Source: Streptomyces globisporus
GTDB taxonomy: Bacteria > Actinomycetota > Actinomycetes > Streptomycetales > Streptomycetaceae
Direction of reading: 5' to 3'
Assembly (NCBI GenBank): GCA_014649555.1
Contig: BMTG01000001.1
Coordinates: 1,302,001 to 1,366,000 of the forward strand
Length of the DNA: 64,000 nt
Part shown: piece after piece, positions 15,713 through 23,738 of the stretch
Numbering within the stretch: position 1 is the first letter of the stretch
Layout: every line of letters starts with the position of its first letter
Notes under the pieces: generated by a model
The model's input: only the letters and a program-made list of their open reading frames with translations
Told to the model about the DNA's origin: nothing
Databases searched by the model: none
Translations under genes and position numbers: made by a program

Positions 15713-16582
15713 GTGGCGCGCGAACGGTCGGGCCGTACGGCACGGCACCTGGTCCTGGTGGCCCGCCTGCGGCGCCTGCGGGAGGGCGCCGGCCTGTCCG
15801 TATCGCAGGCGGCGACGCAGCTGGGCTGGCATCCCTCGACGCTCCGGCGGCTGGAACAGGCGCAGACCTCCCTCGACGTGGGGCAGGTGTCCGCCCTGCT
15901 CGACCTCTACGGGGCCGGCGCGGCGGAGACCGACGACATCATGGGGCGGCTCAACGCCGCCAACATGCCCGGCTGGTGGCATCCGTGGCGGGACGCCATG
16001 GCCCCCTGGCTGATGGACCTGATGAGCGTGGAGTCCGCCGCGAGCGTCGTCCGCACCTGGCATCCGGCGCTGGTCCCGCTGCTGCTGCGCACCCCGGCGT
16101 ACGCGATGGCCGTGGACGAGGTCATGTTCCCCGAGCGGGACGCGGCCGAGCGGCAAAGGCGCGCGGACTTCCTGGTGGAGCGTCAGAAACGGCTCCAGGA
16201 ACAGCAGACCCGCCTCTGGGCCGTCCTGCCCGTCACCGCTCTGCGCTGCCAGGTGGGCGACGACGAGGTGATGCGCGAACAGTTCCGCGTGCTTCAACAG
16301 ACGGCGGAACGCGGGGATGTGACGATGCAGCTGCACCCCGAGTACGCACCGCCGCACCCGCTGACCGGCGTCCCGGCGCTCTCCCTGTACCGGGTGGAGA
16401 TCCGGGAGATCGCCGACCACGTGGTGCGGGAGGGCGGGTTGCCCGGCACGGCGGAAGTGTGGGACAGCCCCCACCCCGTGCAGACGTATCAGGGAATGCT
16501 GGACGTGTCGTGCGTGATGGCGATACGGCCGGCCCGAACCAGAGAGGTGTTACAGGATGAGTACGACCGGAAATGGGCCTGA
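15713..16582 (+). CDS. XRE-family regulator with DUF5753 domain, TTA codon near its end
   Basis: This 289-residue protein has an N-terminal helix-turn-helix (about 15-65; LREGAGLSVSQAATQLGWHP) and a DUF5753 domain (about 90-280) with HPALVPLLLRTPAYAMAV. GTG 15713 was chosen because gaaggggga lies just upstream; the frame is open further upstream but has no comparable site. It overlaps the methyltransferase gene by 26 bases, so translation is probably coupled. Codon 280, at 16550-16552, is TTA. Unlike the other XRE gene here it has no DUF397 partner; its partner is a DUF574 methyltransferase. Confidence 0.85.
   Translation: MARERSGRTARHLVLVARLRRLREGAGLSVSQAATQLGWHPSTLRRLEQAQTSLDVGQVSALLDLYGAGAAETDDIMGRLNAANMPGWWHPWRDAMAPWLMDLMSVESAASVVRTWHPALVPLLLRTPAYAMAVDEVMFPERDAAERQRRADFLVERQKRLQEQQTRLWAVLPVTALRCQVGDDEVMREQFRVLQQTAERGDVTMQLHPEYAPPHPLTGVPALSLYRVEIREIADHVVREGGLPGTAEVWDSPHPVQTYQGMLDVSCVMAIRPARTREVLQDEYDRKWA
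16550..16552 (+). promoter_or_regulatory. TTA (bldA-type) leucine codon
   Basis: The codon lies in the XRE gene at ...GTG TTA CAG..., seven bases before the ATG of the overlapping methyltransferase. TTA is the rarest codon in Streptomyces and needs the developmentally controlled bldA tRNA. Here it sits where a stalled ribosome could also affect initiation of the next gene. Confidence 0.7.
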
Positions 16583-17363
16583 ACTGCCCGCGCAGATCGA
16601 CACGAGCGTCGCGCACTCCGCACGTGTCTGGAACTACTGGCTCGGCGGCAAGGACAACTTCCCCGCGGACCGGGCGGCGGGCGACGCCTACCGGGGGAAG
16701 TACCCGCTGATCGAGACGTTCGCGAAGGAGTCCCGGGACTTCCTGCGCCGGACCGTCACCTATCTCGCCCGGGACGCCGGGATCCGGCAGTTCCTCGACG
16801 TCGGGGCGGGGCTGCCGACCGCGAACAACACGCACGAGGTCGCCCAGCGGATAGCCCCGGAGTCCCGGATCGTGTACGTCGACCACGACCCTCTGGTGCT
16901 CCTGCACGTCCACGCGCTGCTGACCAGCGCCCCCGAGGGCGCGACCGCCTACGTCGAGGCGGACATGCGCGACACCGAGACCGTCCTCACCGGGGCCGCC
17001 AAGACCCTGGACCTGACGCAGCCCGTCGCCCTCGTCATCAGTGATGTCCTGGGGCACATCGTGGACTGGGACGACGCGCTGTCCCTGGTCCGGCGGCTGG
17101 TGGAGCGCCTGCCCTCCGGCAGCTACCTCTCGCTCAGCCACTCCACCGCATCCGACGAGGCCCACCGCGCCGTCCAGGACGAGTACAACGCGAGCGGCGC
17201 GATCCCGTACATCTTCCGGGAGCCGGAGACCACGGTCGCGTTCTTCGACGGGCTGGAGATGGTCGAGCCGGGGATGGTGTCCTGGCCGAACTGGCGGCCC
17301 GACGCGAACACCGGCACCACCACGGCCCGGGCCGGCTGGGGCGCGGTCGCCCGCATTCCCTGA
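16557..17363 (+). CDS. SAM-dependent methyltransferase, SAV2177/DUF574 family (second copy)
   Basis: The protein has 268 residues with the same family layout as the copy at 5801-6586: VAHSARVWNYWLGGKDNFP near the N-terminus, SAM motif FLDVGAGLPTANN (about 81-93) and IVYVDHDPLVLL (about 106-117). It starts inside the end of the XRE gene, and its likely ribosome site (cagga, 16552-16556) is right at the overlap. The DUF574 family is frequently linked to XRE regulators in Streptomyces. Substrate unknown. Confidence 0.9.
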   Translation: MSTTGNGPELPAQIDTSVAHSARVWNYWLGGKDNFPADRAAGDAYRGKYPLIETFAKESRDFLRRTVTYLARDAGIRQFLDVGAGLPTANNTHEVAQRIAPESRIVYVDHDPLVLLHVHALLTSAPEGATAYVEADMRDTETVLTGAAKTLDLTQPVALVISDVLGHIVDWDDALSLVRRLVERLPSGSYLSLSHSTASDEAHRAVQDEYNASGAIPYIFREPETTVAFFDGLEMVEPGMVSWPNWRPDANTGTTTARAGWGAVARIP

Positions 17364-17397
17364 TCCGGCGCCTCGATCCCCCTCCCCAACTGCCGTG

Positions 17398-17424
17398 CCG
17401 CGTACGGTTCTCCGCCGTACGCGG
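17398..17424. terminator. Hairpin between the methyltransferase and the PucR-type gene
   Basis: Arms ccgcgtacgg and ccgtacgcgg (10 bases each) enclose a 7-base loop. It lies 35 bases after one stop and 29 bases before the next start, so it may instead be an operator or a leader hairpin of the next gene. Confidence 0.45.
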
Positions 17425-17452
17425 TGCGCACGGCCCGCAGAGGCTCTGCCCC

Positions 17453-18904
17453 ATGAGCACCACAGATACGACCGGCGACGAGGTCGCCTGCCCGGGCGGT
17501 GCCCGGCAGGCGCGGGAGACGACGGACCGGCTGCTGCGGGCGGCGACCCGGTCCGGTGCGCATCTGATCGCCGAGGCGGCGCTGCTGGTCGAGGGGTGGG
17601 CGGTGCTGGCCGACCCGATCGCCGGAGCCGTCTACAGCACCCCCGCCGCCGCGGCCGCCGACGGCGTGCACGCGGCCGCCGACCCGCACGAACACCCGCA
17701 CTGCCTCCGGCGTCCGGCCGCCGGAGCCGTCCTCGTCCTGGCCCCCGGACCCTCCGTCCCCCCGGAGCGGGCCGCCCGCGTCGCCACGACCACCGCGGCC
17801 CTCCTGGACGTGCGCGGGCAGCGGGCGGCGGAGCTGCGGGGCGAGCAGATGCGGCTGCACACCACCCTCGTCCGGCTGCTGCTGGCCGGCCACACCTCCG
17901 CCGTCGCCGACACCCTGGGCGGGAACAGGCTCACCCATGTCACGGTCTACCGGCTCACCGGCGCCGACGTCCCCACCGCCCACCAGGTCCTGTGGCGGGC
18001 CGTACGCCCCTCGCTCGCCCCGCACGCCGACGCCTGCACCCTGCTGGGCCGGCTGGACGGCGAACTCGTCGTCGCCGAACTTCACCGCGGCGGCGACGAC
18101 GGCCGGGTCCTGCGCCTGGTCTCCCGGGTGAGCGAGCGCCACCACCTGCTCGCGGGCATGGCCGGACCGCTGCCCCTGGCCGAGATGCCCACCGCCCACA
18201 GCGACGCGGCCGCCGCCCGGCACAGCGCCACCCCCGACCGCCGCATCGTCCCCGCCGACGCCGTCGGCACCGCCCGGCTCACGCCCCTGCTGCCCACCGC
18301 CCCGTACGCCCGCTGGGCGGGAGCCGTGCTGCGCCCGCTGACCCCGGCCCACCAGCACCTGCTCCTCGTATGGCTCCGCACCGGCTCCAAGCCCCGCGCC
18401 GCCGCCGCGCTCGGTCTGTCCGCCGGTACGGTACGGGCCCGGATACGCGAGCTGTCCCGGCTGCTCCGCGCGGATCTGGAGGACGCCACCGTGCAGGCGC
18501 ACCTGCTGCTCGCCCTCCGCGCGCCCGCCCCCGCCGACGACCACGGGAGCGAGGACGGGAACAGCCCCGCGCGGCTGGAGACGTTGCCGGCCGGCCTCCT
18601 GGACACCGAGGCGGCCCGGTCCTGGGCGCTCGGCCTGGTCGGCGGTCTGGAGCCGCACCTGCGGATCGCGCTGACCTGCTGGCTGGACCACCACGCCCGG
18701 ACCGCCCCCGCCGCGGCCGAACTGCACGTCCACCGCACCACCCTGGCCAACTGGCTCACCCAGTGCGCCGAACACCTCGCCCGGAACCTCGGCGACGCCA
18801 CCGTGCGCGCCGAGACCCACCTCGCGCTACGGGCCACCCGGACCGGACCCGACGACCCGGCGGCCCTCCCCCGGCGCGGCGGCCGGACCTACCGCCGCCT
18901 GTGA
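17453..18904 (+). CDS. PucR-type regulator with two C-terminal helix-turn-helix domains
   Basis: The product is a 483-residue cytoplasmic protein. The N-terminal part (about 15-130) looks like a GAF-type sensor; a long Ala-rich middle follows. Two PucR-like helix-turn-helix units are visible: one at about 315-350 (ALGLSAGTVRARIRELSRLL) and one at about 415-450 (ELHVHRTTLANWLTQCAEHL). In each a conserved Arg/His-rich recognition helix follows a helix rich in Ala. Family members sense small molecules or envelope signals and regulate nearby operons. Nothing in the flanking genes indicates a target. Confidence 0.8.
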   Translation: MSTTDTTGDEVACPGGARQARETTDRLLRAATRSGAHLIAEAALLVEGWAVLADPIAGAVYSTPAAAAADGVHAAADPHEHPHCLRRPAAGAVLVLAPGPSVPPERAARVATTTAALLDVRGQRAAELRGEQMRLHTTLVRLLLAGHTSAVADTLGGNRLTHVTVYRLTGADVPTAHQVLWRAVRPSLAPHADACTLLGRLDGELVVAELHRGGDDGRVLRLVSRVSERHHLLAGMAGPLPLAEMPTAHSDAAAARHSATPDRRIVPADAVGTARLTPLLPTAPYARWAGAVLRPLTPAHQHLLLVWLRTGSKPRAAAALGLSAGTVRARIRELSRLLRADLEDATVQAHLLLALRAPAPADDHGSEDGNSPARLETLPAGLLDTEAARSWALGLVGGLEPHLRIALTCWLDHHARTAPAAAELHVHRTTLANWLTQCAEHLARNLGDATVRAETHLALRATRTGPDDPAALPRRGGRTYRRL

Positions 18905-18923
18905 CCGACGCCGAGAAGCACGG

Positions 18924-19253
18924 CTAGGACGGCGCCTGGCCCGTCTCGAAGCGGCTGACGCGGTCGCCGCTGACCGTGAAGACCCAGCGGGTCCGCATGG
19001 TGCCCCAGGTGTCGTTCGTGTAGTCGACGACGAGGACGCGGCCGTCGTCGGAGGCGTCCACGACCTTCATACGGCCGTTGGCCTTCGGGGAGAAGATCTC
19101 CTTCTCCGTCCAGGCCGCCAGGTCCCGTTCGCTGCCGTCGTCGGACATGGTGGCGTCCTCGGTGAGGACATCGGCGAAGAAGGCGTCCTTGTCGCCCGCG
19201 TTCACCGCGGCGATGAACTTCTCCACCACCGGATCGCTGATCGATGGGGTCAT
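18924..19253 (-). CDS. NTF2-like (SnoaL-type) protein
   Basis: The product has 109 residues with the compact alpha+beta layout of the nuclear-transport-factor-2/SnoaL-like superfamily: helix VVEKFIAAVNAGDKDAFFAD, then strands VLVVDYTNDTWGTMRTRWVF. ATG 19253 is preceded by gaggagg seven bases upstream; the longer frame adds 28 residues without support. Such proteins are small-molecule binding or isomerase-like; the substrate is unknown. Antibiotic-polyketide cyclases of this fold exist, but no such cluster is near. Confidence 0.8.
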   Translation of the reverse strand: MTPSISDPVVEKFIAAVNAGDKDAFFADVLTEDATMSDDGSERDLAAWTEKEIFSPKANGRMKVVDASDDGRVLVVDYTNDTWGTMRTRWVFTVSGDRVSRFETGQAPS

Positions 19254-19361
19254 CGTGTTCCTCCTCGGTACGGGTGTGCCCGGGGCGGGGCCCCGGAGAT
19301 CCGTACCGAGTCTCTGCCGGTCGGCCCGCCGCCGCATGTCGGGGCGGCGGGCCGGGAGGCG

Positions 19362-20807
19362 CTAGCCGGCGAGGACGTCGCCGAAGTACGACAGGCCCTT
19401 GGGCCCGCCCACCGAAGCGGCGCCGAAGGTCGTCGCGCCCGTGGCGGTGATGCCGCTCTTGCCGGTCTTGAAGAGCCAGACCCCGCCCTCGCCGTTGTTC
19501 TCGGCGAAGGCGCCGACGATCAGTTCGGCCCGGCGGTCCTGGTTGCTGTCGATCAGCCGGACCGAGGCGCCGAACTGGTCGCGCGCCTCGGCGCCGCCGG
19601 GTACGCCGGCCGTGTTCTGGGTGAAGCCCTTGGCGCCGCTGCCGGTCAGCCCCTTGGCCGAGCCGCGCAGCACGGCGACCGCGCCCGCGTCGGTCCGGCC
19701 CGAGACGTCCTTGCCCGGGACGCCGACCGCGACGTCCACGTAGCCGTCGCCGTCGGTGTCCCCGGTGGACAGGCTCCAGCCGAAGCGGTCGCCCTTGACC
19801 GCGGAGCCGGGGACACCGGCGGTCGCCAGGGTGATGCGGACCGGCGTACGGGTGGAGAGACCTGCGGCGCTGCCGTACGTCACGGTGACCGCACCGCCGG
19901 GGCCGCCGTCGGGCTCGTCGGCGGACTTCTCCATGAAGTTGCCGGTGACGATGTCCCCGTAACCGTCCTTGTTGACGTCGGCGATGGCCGCCTCGTACCC
20001 GCCCGCGACCTTGCCGGCCGGCTTGAGGCCGGCCTTTCCGCCCTTGTAGAGGACGCTGCGCGTCGCGTACGCCTTCCCGGTGTCCTGCTGGCCCATGACC
20101 AGGAGGTCGGTGGCCCCGTTGGCGTCGACGTCCCCCGCGATGATCCGGTCGGCGTTGATGCCGGTCTGGTCCTGCGTGTCGATGCCGACGAGACCCGCCG
20201 CCTTGCCGCTGCGGGAGATCGGCCCCTTGAAGATGTTGAGCTCAGGTGCGGCGAGGTTCACGGCGGCCAGGTCGGTGCGTCCGTCTCCGTCGAAGTCGCC
20301 GGTGGCCAGGGACCAGCCCAGCTCGTTCCGGTACTTCGGCAGCGGCGCGGCGACGTCGACGGCCGTGGTGAGGCCCTTCGCGCCACCCCAGACGACGGTG
20401 ACGGCGCCGAAGGAGTCGGTCTTGCCGATCCGCTCGGAGTGCACGCCGACGACCAGATCGGTGTAGCCGTCGCCGTCGAGGTCACCGGTGGTGAGACGGT
20501 CGCCGAAGTAGTCCCCGTTCTCCGGCGTGCCCGGGATCCCCGCGGTGGCCTGGCTGATGATGGTGCGCTTGGACGTGTCGAGGCCGTTCTTGGTGCCGTA
20601 CACGACGGCCACGTAGCCGGCGTTGGCGGTCTTGCCCACCTTGCCGAGCGGCGCGGCGACGGCGAGGTCGCGGTAGCCGTCACCGTTGAAGTCGCCGGAT
20701 ATCCCGGACGGCGCGGCGGTGGCGCTGCCTCCGCCGACGAGGAGCAGGCCGCCGACGAGGGCGGCCGAGGCGGTGGTCACCACGGTGGTGCGCAGGTGCT
20801 GCTGCAT
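19362..20807 (-). CDS. Secreted FG-GAP/integrin-alpha-like beta-propeller protein
   Basis: The protein has 481 residues. A signal peptide (1-32) with a hydrophobic core ASAALVGGLLLVGGG ends at ATAAPSG. The mature part is made of about seven FG-GAP repeats, each with a calcium-binding-like DxDGxxD loop such as GDFNGDGYRDLAV, GDLDGDGYTDLVVG and GDTDGDGYVDVAVG. This is the fold of integrin alpha N-terminal propellers. In Streptomyces these are common secreted proteins of unknown ligand. It is monocistronic, 108 bases from the convergent-side NTF2-like gene. Confidence 0.85.
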   Translation of the reverse strand: MQQHLRTTVVTTASAALVGGLLLVGGGSATAAPSGISGDFNGDGYRDLAVAAPLGKVGKTANAGYVAVVYGTKNGLDTSKRTIISQATAGIPGTPENGDYFGDRLTTGDLDGDGYTDLVVGVHSERIGKTDSFGAVTVVWGGAKGLTTAVDVAAPLPKYRNELGWSLATGDFDGDGRTDLAAVNLAAPELNIFKGPISRSGKAAGLVGIDTQDQTGINADRIIAGDVDANGATDLLVMGQQDTGKAYATRSVLYKGGKAGLKPAGKVAGGYEAAIADVNKDGYGDIVTGNFMEKSADEPDGGPGGAVTVTYGSAAGLSTRTPVRITLATAGVPGSAVKGDRFGWSLSTGDTDGDGYVDVAVGVPGKDVSGRTDAGAVAVLRGSAKGLTGSGAKGFTQNTAGVPGGAEARDQFGASVRLIDSNQDRRAELIVGAFAENNGEGGVWLFKTGKSGITATGATTFGAASVGGPKGLSYFGDVLAG

Positions 20808-21005
20808 GCGTGTCTTCTTCTCCTACGGCACGCGGGACGCCGTTAGGCCGTCCGGTTCGGTGTTGCCGGCCCGACTGCGGACGGGCCCGCCCCGGCTCTC
20901 GCCAGGGCTCCCGGCCCGGCGTACGCGTCGTCCGGTGCAGGTGAGACCGCTCATCGGGCCGCAGGGTTGTACGGGGAACGCGAGGCGATCGCGGGGGGGC
21001 AGGTG

Positions 21006-21902
21006 TCACCCGGCGGCTTCCCCGGGGGAGTCCCCCGTCCGTTCGAGGAACACGTCCCGCCCCGGGCACGTCGTGTGCGCGGGCCACAGCGCGTGGACCG
21101 GGACATGGACGGGCGGGTCCAGATCGACGACGTGGGCCGCGCCGCCCGCCGCCGGGCCCGGGGGCACCGTGACGAAGGCGATGCGGCCGGTCGCGGTGAC
21201 GGCGGTGACGGGCGGGGTGCCCTGGACCGGGTTGCGCCGGACGTCCGGTTCGACGCCCGCCTGACGGCACAGGCCGATCAGGAGGTCCGTGTACGCGGAC
21301 GAGCCCGCCTCGCCCCACACCGTGAGCGGCTGGCCGCGCAGGTCGGCCAGGGCCACCGCGGGTCGGCCGGCGAGCGGGTGCCCGGCGGGGACGGCGACCC
21401 GCAGGCGGTGCTCGGCGATCCGGGCCCGGGTGAGCCCCGTCCCGGCCGGCATGGCACGGGTCAGGCCCAGATCGCAGGCCCCGGTGAGGAGTTGCTCGCG
21501 CAGTTCGTCGGGGAAGAGCTGGCGGACGTGTGCCTGTATGCCCTGCTCCTCCGTGCCCGCCCGGGTCAGCAGCTCCACGACCTCCTCCGCCGTGACCGCC
21601 GGGGTGTGGCCGATCCGCAGGTGCCCGGCCTGCCCGCGCCCGATGCGGCGGGCCCGGTCCAGAGCGGCGAGCGCCTGGGCGCTGAGCGCCCGGGCGTCGT
21701 CGATGAGGGCCTGCCCGGCCGGGGTCGGGGTGACGTGCTGGTGGCCCCGGTCCAGGAGCCGGACGCCGACGTGCCGCTCCAGGGTGCGGATGGAGGTGCT
21801 CAGCGCCTGCTGGCTCAGGTGCAGCCGTTCGGCCGCCCGGGTGAACCCGCCCTCCTCGGCGACGGCGACGAGATGCTCCAGCTTGCGCAGGTCCAGACTC
21901 AC
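21006..21902 (-). CDS. LysR-family transcriptional regulator
   Basis: A 298-residue protein begins with a standard LysR winged helix-turn-helix (about 1-60; GGFTRAAERLHLSQQALSTS), followed by the effector domain (about 90-290). It lies 33 bases downstream of a short-chain dehydrogenase on the same strand and may be co-transcribed with it. The adjacent reductases are likely targets, but no palindrome is obvious. Confidence 0.85.
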   Translation of the reverse strand: MSLDLRKLEHLVAVAEEGGFTRAAERLHLSQQALSTSIRTLERHVGVRLLDRGHQHVTPTPAGQALIDDARALSAQALAALDRARRIGRGQAGHLRIGHTPAVTAEEVVELLTRAGTEEQGIQAHVRQLFPDELREQLLTGACDLGLTRAMPAGTGLTRARIAEHRLRVAVPAGHPLAGRPAVALADLRGQPLTVWGEAGSSAYTDLLIGLCRQAGVEPDVRRNPVQGTPPVTAVTATGRIAFVTVPPGPAAGGAAHVVDLDPPVHVPVHALWPAHTTCPGRDVFLERTGDSPGEAAG

Positions 21903-21935
21903 GCGGTCCTCCCGGACGCCATCGGCCGACAGGGA

Positions 21936-22697
21936 TCAGCGGACCGTGTAGCCGCCGTTGGCGAAGATCGTCTGACCGGTGATCCAGCCGCCCTCGGTGA
22001 CGAGGAAGGTGACCAGCGGCGCGATGTCCTCGATCTCCGTCAGCCGGCCGCCCATCGCCTGGGACTTGTGGAACTCCACCCGCTCCGGCGTCTCCTGCGG
22101 GTAGAAGAACGGCGTGTCCATCGGCCCCGGGGCCACATTGTTCACCGCGATCCCGCGCGGTGCGAACTCCTTGGCCGCCGCCCGGGTGAAGTGCTCCAAC
22201 GGGGCCTTGGCGCCCGCGTAGGTGGAGTACCCGTCGGTGAACGCGGCGAGCAGGGAGGTCACGAGGCTGACGATGCGCCCGCCGTCGTTCAGCCGCGCCC
22301 CGGCCTCCTGGAGGAAGAAGTACGCCGCCTTGGAGTTGATCGCGAACATGCGGTCGTACTCCTCCTCGGTCGTCTCCGCGATCGGCTTCCGCAGCACCAT
22401 GCCCGTGGTGTTCACGGCGATGTACACTCCGCCGAAGGCGTCCAGCGCCTGGTCGAAGAGGCTCCGCACCCCCTCGACGCGGGTCAGGTCCTCGCGGACG
22501 ACGACGGCCTGGGCACCCGTGCCCCGTACGGCCTCCGCCGTCTTCTCGGCATCGGCGGCGGTGTTCTCGCCGTGGTAGTGGACGACGACGTTCGCTCCGG
22601 CCTCGCCGAGCGAGCGGCTGATCAGGCCCCCGAGGTTCTTGGCGCCTCCGGCGACGACGGCGGTCTTCCCCTTCAGCGCCTGCTGCTGCTCACTCAT
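21936..22697 (-). CDS. Short-chain dehydrogenase/reductase
   Basis: The product has 253 residues with the classical SDR layout: cofactor motif AGGAKNLGG (about 17-25), the NxAG-like core VNTTG, the catalytic YxxxK in YAGAKAPLEHF (about 156-166) and the NVAPGPMDTPFF turn (about 183-194). The protein lacks the usual TGxxxGxG: the first glycine cluster is AGGAKNLGG, which also suits NADP(H). The start ATG 22697 is preceded by agagagggatcc, with gaggg inside. It probably forms a unit with the LysR regulator. Confidence 0.85.
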   Translation of the reverse strand: MSEQQQALKGKTAVVAGGAKNLGGLISRSLGEAGANVVVHYHGENTAADAEKTAEAVRGTGAQAVVVREDLTRVEGVRSLFDQALDAFGGVYIAVNTTGMVLRKPIAETTEEEYDRMFAINSKAAYFFLQEAGARLNDGGRIVSLVTSLLAAFTDGYSTYAGAKAPLEHFTRAAAKEFAPRGIAVNNVAPGPMDTPFFYPQETPERVEFHKSQAMGGRLTEIEDIAPLVTFLVTEGGWITGQTIFANGGYTVR

Positions 22698-22898
22698 GCG
22701 GATCCCTCTCTCCGATATGTACCGTTCGTGCGGTTTCCGTGGTCCACGCTAGGAGCGTGGGCAGCCGAGGGGAAACAGAAAGATCGTGTCGGCCCACCAG
22801 GAAGATGGGTCACCGCAGGTCAGCACCGGTCGGCGCAGGGTGCCGCGGTGACCGGAAACGTCATTGACGTACGCCTACGGGTCACGAAGGATCACCGC

Positions 22899-23693
22899 GT
22901 GACGACCACCCCGCAGCCCTCGCCCGCCCCGTCCCGCCCCATCGCCCTGATCACCGGCGTCGGCCGCAGCATCGGCATCGGCGCGGGCATCGCGCGGCGG
23001 CTGGCGGTCTCCGGCTGGGACGTCGCCTTCACCTACTGGACGCCGTACGACCGCCGGATGGAGTGGGGCGCCGAGCCGGGGGCCGCCGCGTCCGTCGCGC
23101 AGGAGCTGGCGGAGGCCGGAGCCCGTACGGCGGCGATCGAGGCGGACCTCACCGACCCGGACGCGCCGGCCCGCATCTTCGACGAGGCCGAGCAGCGCCT
23201 CGGCGGACCGGTGACCGCGCTCGTCCTCTCGCACGCGGAGTCGGTGGACTCGGGGCTGCTGGACACCACCGTGGAGGCGTTCGACCGGCACTTCGCGGTG
23301 AACTCCCGGGCCAGTTGGCTGCTGATCCGGGAGTACGGGCTCCGCTTCCGCAGCGCACCGGGCACCGCCACCGGCCGGATCGTCGCGCTCACCAGCGACC
23401 ACACCGTGGGCAACCTCCCCTACGGCGCCAGCAAGGGGGCCCTGGACCGCATCACGCTCGCCGCCGCGCACGAACTGGCCCACCTCGGGGTGACGGCGAA
23501 CGTCGTCAACCCCGGCCCGGTGGACACCGGATGGATGTCCGACGACCTGCGCGAGGCCCTGGTCCGGGGGACCCCGCTCGGCCGGCTCGGCACCCCGCGG
23601 GACACCGCCCATCTGGTGGACTTCCTGTGCTCCCCCGAAGGACAGTGGATCAACGGCCAGTTGCTGAAGAGCAACGGCGGCGCGGCCGCCTAG
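22899..23693 (+). CDS. Short-chain dehydrogenase/reductase
   Basis: The protein has 264 residues. It starts at GTG 22899 after gaagga (22885-22890); the frame is open upstream but lies over the neighbouring genes. SDR motifs are TGVGRSIGIGAGIA (about 19-32) for cofactor, LTSDHT (Ser about 167), YGASKGALDR (Tyr about 177, Lys about 181) and NPGPVDTGWM (about 205). The closest resemblance is to the 3-ketoacyl reductase-like branch. It is divergent from the other SDR gene across about 200 bases. Confidence 0.85.
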   Translation: MTTTPQPSPAPSRPIALITGVGRSIGIGAGIARRLAVSGWDVAFTYWTPYDRRMEWGAEPGAAASVAQELAEAGARTAAIEADLTDPDAPARIFDEAEQRLGGPVTALVLSHAESVDSGLLDTTVEAFDRHFAVNSRASWLLIREYGLRFRSAPGTATGRIVALTSDHTVGNLPYGASKGALDRITLAAAHELAHLGVTANVVNPGPVDTGWMSDDLREALVRGTPLGRLGTPRDTAHLVDFLCSPEGQWINGQLLKSNGGAAA

Positions 23694-23738
23694 AAGGTGT
23701 CTAATCTGGCCTGGTCCATGTAGTGCACAGGGGGTCGT

